A stretch of 10,982 bases of DNA, taken from NCBI GenBank assembly GCA_046706345.1, contig JBJKPL010000247.1, forward strand, positions 1 to 10,982, in the 5' to 3' direction. Below the pieces are notes generated by a model. The model searched no databases and was not told the origin of the DNA. It saw only the letters and a program-made list of their open reading frames with translations. This document shows, one piece after another, positions 1 through 7,053 of the stretch (position 1 is its first letter; every line of letters starts with the position of its first letter). This DNA is from Sulfidibacterium sp046706345 (GTDB taxonomy: Bacteria > Bacteroidota > Bacteroidia > Bacteroidales > F082). Both the position numbers and the translations under genes were made by a program.

Positions 1-16
1 ATTAGTAAGTTTCCTT

Positions 17-1483
17 TTACCTTTTACCCTGACCGGGAACAAATTGGTAAGCCCCCAGATCAGGGACACTGCCACGGGGATTCCCCAGAATATCATAAGG
101 TGCCTGGGTGCTGATGTTGGGATCTCCTTTTCCGATGGCAGGCGAGAGCGTATCCAGCCGGTAATCCTGGCGGTCGGTATTGCGGAACAGCGGATCCTGA
201 TTCTTCAGGATTTGATTGAAATAATTCGGGTCACTCATGTTGCGTGTGGTTTTGACAAGACAGTGATCCAAATAATATGCCGAATCGGCGCCGGAAACCA
301 TTTTGGTTCCGAATTCGTCACTGTTATAACCGAAAATGATGCTGTTGCCAAGATTGAAATGCAGCGGATTCGTAAGCGTTTGATTGCTGGAATCCACGGT
401 AAAGTTGCTGATCATCACCGCCGGATTGTTGCGCACCGAATAGGGCCAGTAATCGGCAAAGGTCGACTGGATAAACTGGTAGTTACCCCCCTGGGTCAGG
501 GCCATGCAATAGGCACCGCAATCGCCGATCACCACATTTTGTCCGCTGACGTTGTAATTCCGCGTAAAGAGGCCCATGCCGTCCATGTTTTTGATCACCA
601 CATTATCCAGGATCAGCTGGTTTTGGGTGGGATGAAAAAACGATTCGGCCTGGATGCCGATGTATCCGTTCTTGATCACGGCATTTTTGATGATGTTGTT
701 TTTCCCTGAAGCGCCTTCCATGATCCAGATCCGGTCCCACTGACCGGGAAGGCTGGCATAGCTGGTGTCCAGCCGGTCGCCTTCGAACACGATCGGATTT
801 TCAAGGGTTCCTTCCGCGTCCAGCTGGCCATTGGCATAGACCCACAAACCGGCATCCTTGTGGAAATAAATGTGGGTTCCCGGATCGATGATCAGTTTCC
901 CGTAGGCATTCACCACGGCATAACCATACACAACATAAGGCAGCGTGTTGTCCCAGTGCGTGGTCTGCAGGCTGTCGGCGATGATTTTGTAAGGCGGAAA
1001 ACCCGAAGAAATGTGGTCGGCAAGGATGTATCGCGCATTTTTTCCCCAGGCAACCAGCCGGACCATCTGTTGGTTGCCGTTTAGCTGGAACAGGATGCTG
1101 TCCTGAACCACAAAAGGACTGGTGGCGCTGTTGGGATCGATGGTGACCCGGGCAAACACGAACAAACTGTCATGGGCGCGGAGTTCGATGTTGCTGGCGT
1201 CGGCAGTCGGCGTGCCGTCCACATTGATCCTGAAAGGAGAAGCGCTGCCGCCTTCCAGCCGGATGCGGGAGATCCGGACATTATTCCCGGAATGATTGTA
1301 AACCATCAGTGCCCGCGTCGTGGAACCCCGTGAGGTAAACACCGTGTCGAAGAGAACGGTGTCGTTCGAAAAGCTCAGCTTCAGGGCAGGACTGGTATCA
1401 AAAACCTCCTTTTTCTGACAGGATGCCAGGATCATGAAAAATCCTGCCATTGCCAGCCATAAAAAGGTTTTCCATTGTCTCAT
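17..1483 (-). CDS. Right-handed beta-helix surface/periplasmic lipoprotein
   Basis: Predicted lipoprotein of 488 residues, exported and probably anchored in the outer membrane; substrate or role unknown. The start at 1483 gives a basic N-terminus (MRQWK), a hydrophobic stretch and a lipobox L19-A-S-C22, so Cys22 should be lipidated. Residues about 30-150 look like an Ig-like/ASH-type domain (paired beta strands, SPFRINVDG). Residues about 190-410 carry short repeated strands with Gly and Asn turns (GLWVYANGQLDAEGTLENPI), typical of right-handed parallel beta-helix proteins. The C-terminus DLGAYQF resembles the end of choice-of-anchor Q proteins. An in-frame ATG at 1558 was rejected because it would put a charged segment before the signal peptide, and it overlaps a promoter-like box and a hairpin. 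The gene follows the TonB receptor after 104 nt. Beta-helix proteins often bind or cut polysaccharides, but no catalytic residues could be assigned. Confidence 0.85.
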   Translation of the reverse strand: MRQWKTFLWLAMAGFFMILASCQKKEVFDTSPALKLSFSNDTVLFDTVFTSRGSTTRALMVYNHSGNNVRISRIRLEGGSASPFRINVDGTPTADASNIELRAHDSLFVFARVTIDPNSATSPFVVQDSILFQLNGNQQMVRLVAWGKNARYILADHISSGFPPYKIIADSLQTTHWDNTLPYVVYGYAVVNAYGKLIIDPGTHIYFHKDAGLWVYANGQLDAEGTLENPIVFEGDRLDTSYASLPGQWDRIWIMEGASGKNNIIKNAVIKNGYIGIQAESFFHPTQNQLILDNVVIKNMDGMGLFTRNYNVSGQNVVIGDCGAYCMALTQGGNYQFIQSTFADYWPYSVRNNPAVMISNFTVDSSNQTLTNPLHFNLGNSIIFGYNSDEFGTKMVSGADSAYYLDHCLVKTTRNMSDPNYFNQILKNQDPLFRNTDRQDYRLDTLSPAIGKGDPNISTQAPYDILGNPRGSVPDLGAYQFVPGQGKR

Positions 1484-1502
1484 GATCACCGGATGTATTT
1501 TC

Positions 1503-1532
1503 CCGGCAAACAGGCCACAGCCTGTTTGCCGG
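1503..1532 (-). repeat. Perfect 13-bp hairpin in lipoprotein leader
   Basis: CCGGCAAACAGGC (1503-1515) and its exact reverse complement (1520-1532) are separated by the 4-nt loop CACA. It ends 19 nt before the lipoprotein start codon at 1483. In the direction of transcription it is followed by GAAAATAC, not a T-run, so it is not a normal terminator for the receptor gene. On the plus strand it is followed by a T-rich stretch (1535-1549) and would look like a terminator for antisense transcripts. It could stabilise the mRNA, limit translation, or separate receptor and lipoprotein expression. The pairing is seen directly; the role is inferred. Confidence 0.7.
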
Positions 1533-1555
1533 AGCTTTTCGTTTTTTCTGTTGAA

Positions 1556-1563
1556 CAAAGCTA
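1556..1563 (-). promoter_or_regulatory. Candidate -7 promoter box before lipoprotein
   Basis: The minus strand reads TAGCTTTG, an exact match to the Bacteroidota -7 consensus TAnnTTTG, in the 104-nt gap after the receptor gene. Transcription would start near 1550 and give a leader of roughly 65 nt holding the 1503-1532 hairpin. No TTG -33 element was found at the expected distance, so this is a weak call. It would give the lipoprotein its own promoter. Confidence 0.35.
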
Positions 1564-1587
1564 ATACATAAAAGCGAGATGTAAAAT

Positions 1588-3852
1588 TTAATTTGATGCC
1601 CGTTCCGCCGTTTTTATCCCAAAAGGAATATGCAGGGAAACCGTGATGTTGCGCCCCATATCATACAAACCCAGCTGCTGGATGGTAGACAGATGGTCCA
1701 TGTAAACCGTGTTGAAAAGGTTGGAGGCCGTAATATCAAGATCCACCCATTGCCGGTTGACGTTCACCTGGGTTCCCACGACGAGGTTCATCAGATCGTA
1801 GGCGCCGGAGGCGACTTCAAACTGGCCGGGATGATGCTGCGCAAACACATAGTTGGTTTCTATTTTCACGAAACTGTGGCTCAGATGATGCCATTGACTT
1901 TTTGTGGCCGTAATTTCGAAGTGGATCCGGTTGGCCGGGATCAGCGGAAGATAACCGCCGGATAATTTTCTTCCCAGGAGGTAGGAATAGTTGCCTTCCA
2001 TGCTGAGCCATTCCAGCGAACCGGGCCTGACCGAGAATCCTGCTTCACCACCGTATATTTCCGAAGGCGTTTGCAGGTATTCGTAAATGGGATTGCCCGC
2101 ACCGGTGGTGGCGCCTGTGGGCGTCAGGTAGATGTAATTCCCGATATGGTTGTAGAATGCCGAGATCTGAAATTTCATATGCGTGCCCTGATAGTAAAGT
2201 CCAAGATCCGCCTCGGTGTTCCGCTGGTTTTTCAGATTCCAGTTTCCAATATCATACTGATTGGCGTGCAATCCGTCCTGCGTCAGCTCGGCGATGTTGG
2301 GACTGCGGAATGCCGAAGCCAGGTTCAACCGGATCAGCCAACACTTGCTGAGATGGAAATTGGTTCCCAGCGAAGCGCTGAGGTTGTTGTAATGCCGGTT
2401 CAAATCGGGCATCAGGCTGTCGGTACTGCTGTTGGTATAGGAAGGTACAAAAATCGTGCGGTGGTCGAAGCGAATGCCCCCTTCTGTAATGATATTCGCA
2501 TTCCAGTGGTATCGACCCATGGCAAAAACGGAAAAATCGTTCTGGGCGGCATTGGGGATGACATGTTGCGGTGCCTGGTGATTCAGGTTGCTTTGCGCCA
2601 GCCCCTGGATCCCTGCAAAAGCCTTGAATTTCTCCGAGAAATTGTAGATGCCCTTCATCCGGTAAGTCAACGTTCTCAACGTCATGTTGACAATCTCAAA
2701 AGGCGGGGTTTGCGGATTTGCCTCTACCCGACGGTTGTTGTCCTGAAAGGAGAAATCACCGTCCAACTGGAATTTTCCGAAAAACAACCGGTTTTTTGAG
2801 ATCAGCAGATGATCCGTCAGGTTCTGGTACGACAGGTTGTTTTTCCGGCCGCGTTCGGTGACCAGCGGCAAAGATTCCGCCACAGCCATACCGAATTTAT
2901 CACGGTCGTAATTGTAAAACAAACGGAAAGTGCCGATCTTTTTCACCAGCCCCACATTAAATTTGGCGCTTTGGGTGTTAAAGCGGGTGTTGGGGGCAAA
3001 GGCACCGTTGCCCTGAAGGAAATCTTCCTGGCTGTTAAGCGAAACATGAGCACCCCAGACAAAACCATTGTTATTTCCTCGAAGACCGATGCCGGCGTTG
3101 GTACCCAGTGTGTTGCTGAAATATTTCAGGTCGGCGCTGCCGTCCACAGTCCCTTCCGGCGCTACCGGGTCGGAGATCAGGTTGATGACCCCGCCAACGG
3201 CCCCGGAGCCATACATCAGCGATGCCGGCCCCTTGATGACCTCTACCCGGTTCAGCCCCGTGGAACTGACCATATAAGGATGTTCGTCAGCAAACTGGAA
3301 ATTCTCCATGGGAATCCCGTTTTGCAGAACCAGCACATTGCTCAGAGACAGACCGCGGATCACGGGCGTCACTACCCCGGGTCCTTTTGAGATCACCGAC
3401 ACGTTGGGGATCTGCGCCAGCGAAGCCATCATCGACGGAGCCCCTGTCTGATTGATACTCTTGGAACTGACCGAGTTTATCTGGATGGTGTTTTGCCGCT
3501 GTGTACTGGTAAAACTCCCCGTCACCACCACCTCCTGGCCCTGGAAAGCGACGGGATCTAAGGCTACAGGCAGTGTGAGTTGGGTATTCCCCGTCAGGGT
3601 GACTTTCCTGGCCACGGTCTCATAACCGACGTACAGAAAACTGACCAGAAACTCCCCGTTGGGGAGGTTACGGAGCGTGTAATGACCCTGGCTGTCGCTG
3701 ACGGTCCCCGCCGAGAGTTGGGTAATCACAATATTGGCACCGGGCAGGGTTTTCCCCGATTTACCGTCCGTGATGGTACCACGGATGACATTGTCTGCGT
3801 TTACTTTTACAAAAAGAAACAGCAGAAAGAAAAGAATGATCTTTGCTTTCAT
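1588..3852 (-). CDS. TonB-dependent outer-membrane receptor, possibly metal (ZnuD-like)
   Basis: Outer-membrane active transporter of 754 residues, driven by TonB-ExbBD. Start at 3852 gives a signal peptide (MKAKIILFFLLFLF, cleavage near residue 19). Residues 22-100 are a carboxypeptidase-regulatory-like beta domain common in Bacteroidota receptors; EVVVTG at 107-112 fits the usual TonB-box region. The plug covers about 115-228 (IRGLSLSNVLVLQNGIP, then VEVIKGPASLMYGSGAVGGVINLI), and the barrel about 235-754. The plug segment ADEHPY (188-193) and the C-terminal pattern YMDHLS...GRNI resemble ZnuD-type metal receptors, which suggests zinc or another metal; this is inference from memory of the family. 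No SusD partner is present, so a glycan role is less likely. An in-frame start at 3954 would overlap the upstream gene and lacks a signal peptide. The gene sits 37 nt after the small protein gene, probably one operon. Confidence 0.93.
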   Translation of the reverse strand: MKAKIILFFLLFLFVKVNADNVIRGTITDGKSGKTLPGANIVITQLSAGTVSDSQGHYTLRNLPNGEFLVSFLYVGYETVARKVTLTGNTQLTLPVALDPVAFQGQEVVVTGSFTSTQRQNTIQINSVSSKSINQTGAPSMMASLAQIPNVSVISKGPGVVTPVIRGLSLSNVLVLQNGIPMENFQFADEHPYMVSSTGLNRVEVIKGPASLMYGSGAVGGVINLISDPVAPEGTVDGSADLKYFSNTLGTNAGIGLRGNNNGFVWGAHVSLNSQEDFLQGNGAFAPNTRFNTQSAKFNVGLVKKIGTFRLFYNYDRDKFGMAVAESLPLVTERGRKNNLSYQNLTDHLLISKNRLFFGKFQLDGDFSFQDNNRRVEANPQTPPFEIVNMTLRTLTYRMKGIYNFSEKFKAFAGIQGLAQSNLNHQAPQHVIPNAAQNDFSVFAMGRYHWNANIITEGGIRFDHRTIFVPSYTNSSTDSLMPDLNRHYNNLSASLGTNFHLSKCWLIRLNLASAFRSPNIAELTQDGLHANQYDIGNWNLKNQRNTEADLGLYYQGTHMKFQISAFYNHIGNYIYLTPTGATTGAGNPIYEYLQTPSEIYGGEAGFSVRPGSLEWLSMEGNYSYLLGRKLSGGYLPLIPANRIHFEITATKSQWHHLSHSFVKIETNYVFAQHHPGQFEVASGAYDLMNLVVGTQVNVNRQWVDLDITASNLFNTVYMDHLSTIQQLGLYDMGRNITVSLHIPFGIKTAERASN

Positions 3853-3863
3853 GGAAGTAAAAA

Positions 3864-3910
3864 TTATTGGACAAAAGGAATAATGAGAATTAAGAAAGGT
3901 TGTCCAATAA
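3864..3910 (-). repeat. 11-bp inverted repeat, attenuator-like, before receptor
   Basis: TTATTGGACAA (3864-3874) and its exact reverse complement (3900-3910) flank 25 nt. In the mRNA direction the second arm runs directly into TTTTTAC, and the receptor start codon follows 11 nt after the arm. The stop codon of the small upstream gene (3890-3892) lies in the loop, so ribosomes finishing that gene would melt the first arm. This layout fits a translation-coupled attenuator or a receptor-specific control hairpin. The stem is AT-rich and the loop large, so terminator strength is doubtful. Confidence 0.45.
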
Positions 3911-4252
3911 AGGCGGGCCACGCAAAGAAAATGAGCAGCTATAGGGCGAAACAAAGGGGTCCTGGGTGTTGAACAAAAAAATCTTGTGGAGGAAATGGAT
4001 CCCGGAGGTTTCTTCCACTAGGGGTTCAAAAAGAAAAGACTGGTACTGAAATCCAGGAATGGGACAGAAATGCCCCTCAATGTTGATTTCGGCTTCCGCG
4101 GTCGTAATCAGATGGCTCGTATAATGGCGGTGAACCACCATATCGGCGATCTTCACTCCATAAGGCGCAAAGAAAAAGAACAGCAGCACGGCCACTAAAA
4201 AGGACCGTTTCCTGAGGTCGTGAATAAAAAGGCTGCCTTGAGGTTTTTTCAT
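3890..4252 (-). CDS. Small membrane-anchored protein with HFCPIP motif
   Basis: Protein of 120 residues, not recognised as a named family. It starts with a basic segment (LRKRS, 13-17) and a strong hydrophobic segment at about 18-30 (FLVAVLLFFFFAPYG), read as a signal anchor or uncleaved signal peptide, so the rest should face the periplasm. Histidines at 41, 43 and 47 precede H61-F-C63-P-I-P66-G-F-Q-Y. This resembles small Bacteroidota proteins found before TonB receptors that carry a CPIC-type motif, but here the second cysteine is replaced by Pro; only C63 and C106 are present. The gene ends 37 nt before the receptor and starts 43 nt after pepD, directly behind a dyad with promoter boxes. 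A role as metal-binding or accessory factor for the receptor is inferred from position and the His/Cys content. It is a real gene by its membrane segment and operon position, but it could be decaying. Confidence 0.65.
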   Translation of the reverse strand: MKKPQGSLFIHDLRKRSFLVAVLLFFFFAPYGVKIADMVVHRHYTSHLITTAEAEINIEGHFCPIPGFQYQSFLFEPLVEETSGIHFLHKIFLFNTQDPFVSPYSCSFSLRGPPLLDNLS

Positions 4253-4254
4253 GA

Positions 4255-4287
4255 AATATCTTTGCCGCTTTTCGCAGCAAAGATATT
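4255..4287 (-). promoter_or_regulatory. Dyad with promoter boxes (operator/promoter candidate)
   Basis: AATATCTTTGC (4255-4265) and its exact reverse complement (4277-4287) flank 11 nt; after one mismatch two more G-C pairs close a 5-nt loop. Each arm contains TATCTTTG, an exact TAnnTTTG box: 4278-4285 on the minus strand, where it could drive the small protein gene starting at 4252, and 4257-4264 on the plus strand. It lies wholly in the 43-nt gap between pepD and that gene. It could be a promoter with an overlapping operator for a dimeric repressor such as a metal regulator, or an mRNA hairpin ending 2 nt before the start codon. No -33 TTG was found. Dyad and boxes are seen; role is inferred. 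Confidence 0.45.
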
Positions 4288-4295
4288 CAGAATAC

Positions 4296-5759
4296 CTATT
4301 CCTGATCCGGGATATTTTTTAAAACTTCCAGGGTTAAATTCCAGAATTTCTCCACGGATTCGATTTCCAGTCTTTCATCGGGAGAGTGGGCCCCTTTGAT
4401 GGTAGGCCCGAAGGATACCATATCCATTTTCGGGTACTTGTCGCCGATCAGCCCGCATTCCAGACCGGCATGGATGGCCAGCACCTTGGGTTGCATCTCA
4501 AACAGCTTTTTGTAGGTGCTTTCGGTAAGATCCACGATCTCGGAATGCGGATTGGGCGTCCAGCCGGGATAACCTTCAGAGGTCTTCGACCTTCCGCCGG
4601 CCAGGCTGAACAGGCTGGTGATCATGTTGGTGACATTCCATTTCTCTGATTCTACCGAACTGCGCTGGCTGGTAGTGATCAGGATCTCGTTTTCCTGAAA
4701 TTTTACCGAGGCCAGGTTGGTAGACGTTTCCACGAAATTGGGAATGTCCTGCGACATGGCGATCACGCCGTGGGGACATGCATAGATGGATTGTACCAGC
4801 TGGGTGAAGTCTGCATCACCGATCACAAACGCCGGTTTATCGGCGTCTTTCACCGAGATCTGCAACCCCGGTTCGGTGGCATGAAACTCGTTGCGCATCA
4901 CTTTTTCAAAAGCCCTGGCTTCGGCAGCCAGCGCTTCTTTTTTTTCCGGCGGCAAGACAACAAGGGCATAAGCCTCCCGTGCGATGGCATTTCTCAGGTT
5001 TCCGCCGTCAAAAAGGCTGAGCTTCATCCCGAATTTTTCCTTATGCATCCATAAGAAACGGTTCAGAATCTTGTTGGCATTGCCGCGGTTTTTGTTGATG
5101 TCGTCGCCGGAATGGCCGCCGGTAAGGCCGGAAACCATGATCCTGACGGGTGCTAATCCGGCCGGAACAGCTTCTTTTTGGAAGGGAAGCCAGTTGAGGG
5201 TATCCTGTCCGCCGGCGCAGCCGATGAACAACTGACCCTCGTCTTCCGAATCCAGGTTCAGTAGGATGTTGCTTTTCAGGAAGCCGGGTTTCAGACCGAA
5301 AGCACCGGTCAGACCCGTTTCTTCATCGATGGTAAAAAGGCATTCCAGCGGACCATGGGGAATGTCCGTGGAATCCAGCAACGCCAGCTCTGCCGCCACG
5401 CCGATGCCATCATCACCACCCAGGGTGGTGCCCTTGGCTTTCACCCATCCGTCTTCCACATACGCCTCGATGGGATCATTCTCGAAGTCATGGACTTTAT
5501 CGCTGTTTTTCTCGCAGACCATGTCAATATGGCTTTGCAGGACCACGGATTTTTTCCGCTCCATCCCGGTCGTGGCCGGTTTGCGGATCAGTACATTACC
5601 GATTTCATCCTGGACGGCTTCCAGCTTCCGTTCTTCGGCGAAAGCCAGAAGATATTTTATTACTTTTCCTTCTTTCTTTGAAGGCCTGGGGATGGACAGG
5701 ATCTCTCTGAAGAAATGCCACACCCGGGCCGGTTCTAATTTTTTTAAATCTTCGTTCAT
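4296..5759 (-). CDS. pepD: Aminoacyl-histidine dipeptidase (PepD, M20 metallopeptidase)
   Basis: Cytosolic zinc dipeptidase of 487 residues that cleaves dipeptides such as Xaa-His (carnosine-type), in peptide use and recycling. The length fits the PepD family (about 480-490). Catalytic-domain landmarks are all present: H77-I-D79 in SHIDMV, D116 in LGGDDGIG, the E146-E147 pair in IDEETG, D170 in NLDSEDEG, and H458 near the C-terminus in GAHSPDE. The lid/dimerisation domain lies in the middle, about residues 205-390, with H216 in GGHSGDD. No signal peptide is seen. It has its own promoter-like box upstream and ends 43 nt before the small membrane protein gene. No functional link to its neighbours is obvious, and it may simply lie between two transport loci. 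Confidence 0.95.
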   Translation of the reverse strand: MNEDLKKLEPARVWHFFREILSIPRPSKKEGKVIKYLLAFAEERKLEAVQDEIGNVLIRKPATTGMERKKSVVLQSHIDMVCEKNSDKVHDFENDPIEAYVEDGWVKAKGTTLGGDDGIGVAAELALLDSTDIPHGPLECLFTIDEETGLTGAFGLKPGFLKSNILLNLDSEDEGQLFIGCAGGQDTLNWLPFQKEAVPAGLAPVRIMVSGLTGGHSGDDINKNRGNANKILNRFLWMHKEKFGMKLSLFDGGNLRNAIAREAYALVVLPPEKKEALAAEARAFEKVMRNEFHATEPGLQISVKDADKPAFVIGDADFTQLVQSIYACPHGVIAMSQDIPNFVETSTNLASVKFQENEILITTSQRSSVESEKWNVTNMITSLFSLAGGRSKTSEGYPGWTPNPHSEIVDLTESTYKKLFEMQPKVLAIHAGLECGLIGDKYPKMDMVSFGPTIKGAHSPDERLEIESVEKFWNLTLEVLKNIPDQE

Positions 5760-5882
5760 AATCTTATTTTATGAGACAAAAGTAACAAAGAACCTCCAAA
5801 TCCTGACAGTGTCGGTGGCTATTTACGGGTTCCGCCTAACGATTCGGGGAAATGTGGCCCTATCGGAATTTATTTAACCCGT
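5760..5882. other. 123-nt gap between transporter operon and pepD
   Basis: The only gap over 100 nt in the right two thirds of the window. It holds the pepD promoter box at 5777-5784. A weak inverted pair, ACGGGTT (5825-5831) with AACCCGT (5876-5882), and an inner pair, TTCCG (5830-5834) with CGGAA (5864-5868), lie just after the barrel gene stop. They have no T-run and long loops, so no terminator is called. No small coding region was found. Confidence 0.5.
5777..5784 (-). promoter_or_regulatory. Candidate -7 promoter box before pepD
   Basis: The minus strand reads TACTTTTG, an exact match to the Bacteroidota TAnnTTTG box, 17 nt before the pepD start codon at 5759. This would give a leader of only about 10-15 nt. 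A TTTGG sequence lies upstream but closer than the usual spacing for a -33 element, so only the -7 box supports the call. Confidence 0.45.
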
Positions 5883-7043
5883 TTAAAAAGACCATTTTAG
5901 TCTCATGTAATACATCTGGCCGTAGTTGCCGTATTCCGTAGACTGTTTTCCTGCGAATACCTGGCCCATCACGAAAAGTTCGAGGTTCTCTGTCAGGCTG
6001 AAATCCAGCGAGGGGCCCAGAAAGGCCGACTTGTCATAGGGATTCACGATGGCCGAAACATCGGCCTTGATCAGGGGTGTGATGGGGTAGGAGGCTTCCG
6101 CAAACCAGTTGAGTCGCGAAAGGGTGAGCGTTTTGGGGGAGAGGTTGGCGAGCTGCAGGAAGTTGTTGAGCCCTGCCGGCCCGGTAGTTCCGGTACTATT
6201 GTAAATAAAGGAAGTGTTCAGGAACAGGCTGTTTTTGAAGGTGTAGTTTCCACTGACGGAGATCACCCATTGCCCCGTGGCCCGACGGAAGGTCTTCAGA
6301 TTCCTGAAGTAGCTGCCTTCCCCCGTGAAACCGGCTCCACCGATCTGCCCTGCCCAGCCGAATCCGGCCACAAAATCCTGATCCATCACACCACTCAGCA
6401 GCTGGAAGTCGTAGTTTTTCAGATTGAATTTGTACATGGCCGCCGCCGTCAGCTGGTGCTGCCGGTCGAGTTTGGCCGCCACCTGCAGCGAGGAAAGGGC
6501 GCCGGTATAATACTGCAGCAAAAAGGCATCGCTGCCGGGACGTTCCACATAATCAAAATCGAAATAATTGTACGTATTGAAGATGTCGTTGGGGTTCCAC
6601 ACCGTGTTGATGCCCCAGTTGATCCGCTGCCGCCCGAGGGTGACTTCCAGTTTGCTGAAGCTGAATTTGAAATTCAACCGGTCGAGATTGGAATACAGGA
6701 TGTAGGAAGAATCCCGGGCCAGCTTAAAGGTCAGATCCATAAAGCCGTCGTCTTCCGTCAGATAATTGGCATACAACGGAGAAAACTTCGCCATCAGGGA
6801 ACCGAAATTGAAATTGTTGCGCATTCCCAGCTGGAAATTCACATGATTGTTGGGAAACCAGTTCATGTCCAGCCGGTTGTAGATCCCTGAAATTTCGGTC
6901 CACGGTTGTTGTTCCGGCGGCGCCCATACGGTGTTGTTGTATTCGAAAAAGCCTTTTAACGAGACCTTTGAATCGCTTTGGGCCATGACTTCCCCCCCCA
7001 GAAAAACAGTCAATAACAGCAGACCCGCAAATTTCAGTTTCAT
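5883..7043 (-). CDS. Outer-membrane beta-barrel protein of ABC transporter operon
   Basis: Predicted outer-membrane barrel of 386 residues. The start at 7043 gives a signal peptide (MKLKFAGLLLLTVFLGG, cleavage after VMA at about 21). The rest alternates amphipathic strands rich in Tyr, Phe and Asn, and it ends YYMRLKWSF with a terminal Phe, the classic BAM-recognised signal. GRQRINWG (137-144) and WNPNDIFN (149-156) resemble the GRQ.NWG region of DUF1302-type and related porin-like proteins, so membership of that superfamily is plausible but not proven. It starts 10 nt after the ATPase stop, so co-expression with the transporter is very likely. The inferred role is to accept or pass the transported molecule at the outer membrane. 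An alternative TTG start at 7070 would overlap the ATPase gene and adds nothing to the signal peptide. Confidence 0.85.
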   Translation of the reverse strand: MKLKFAGLLLLTVFLGGEVMAQSDSKVSLKGFFEYNNTVWAPPEQQPWTEISGIYNRLDMNWFPNNHVNFQLGMRNNFNFGSLMAKFSPLYANYLTEDDGFMDLTFKLARDSSYILYSNLDRLNFKFSFSKLEVTLGRQRINWGINTVWNPNDIFNTYNYFDFDYVERPGSDAFLLQYYTGALSSLQVAAKLDRQHQLTAAAMYKFNLKNYDFQLLSGVMDQDFVAGFGWAGQIGGAGFTGEGSYFRNLKTFRRATGQWVISVSGNYTFKNSLFLNTSFIYNSTGTTGPAGLNNFLQLANLSPKTLTLSRLNWFAEASYPITPLIKADVSAIVNPYDKSAFLGPSLDFSLTENLELFVMGQVFAGKQSTEYGNYGQMYYMRLKWSF

Positions 7044-7053
7044 AGATACCGGT

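Noticed and set aside
1503..1532. Rho-independent terminator of the receptor gene
   Set aside because: In the sense direction the stem is followed by GAAAATAC rather than a T-run, and it lies just before the next start codon.
1484..1558. Upstream ATG at 1558 as start of the lipoprotein
   Set aside because: It would bury the lipoprotein signal peptide behind 25 residues, encode part of the hairpin, and lie inside a promoter-like box.
44..3390. Long open frames on the plus strand (for example 44-709, 2071-2799, 2809-3390)
   Set aside because: They lie antisense to the lipoprotein and receptor genes, have no recognisable domains or membrane pattern, and the minus-strand frames have clear families.
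3853..3954. Upstream start at 3954 for the TonB receptor
   Set aside because: It overlaps the small upstream gene by 65 nt and removes the signal peptide from the N-terminus; 3852 gives a normal signal peptide.
4077..4280. 67-residue minus-strand frame overlapping the small protein gene
   Set aside because: It is in another frame, has no membrane segment or motif, and its start lies inside the dyad.
5825..5882. Terminator after the barrel gene
   Set aside because: The inverted pairs are 5-7 bp with long loops and no T-run; this is too weak to call.
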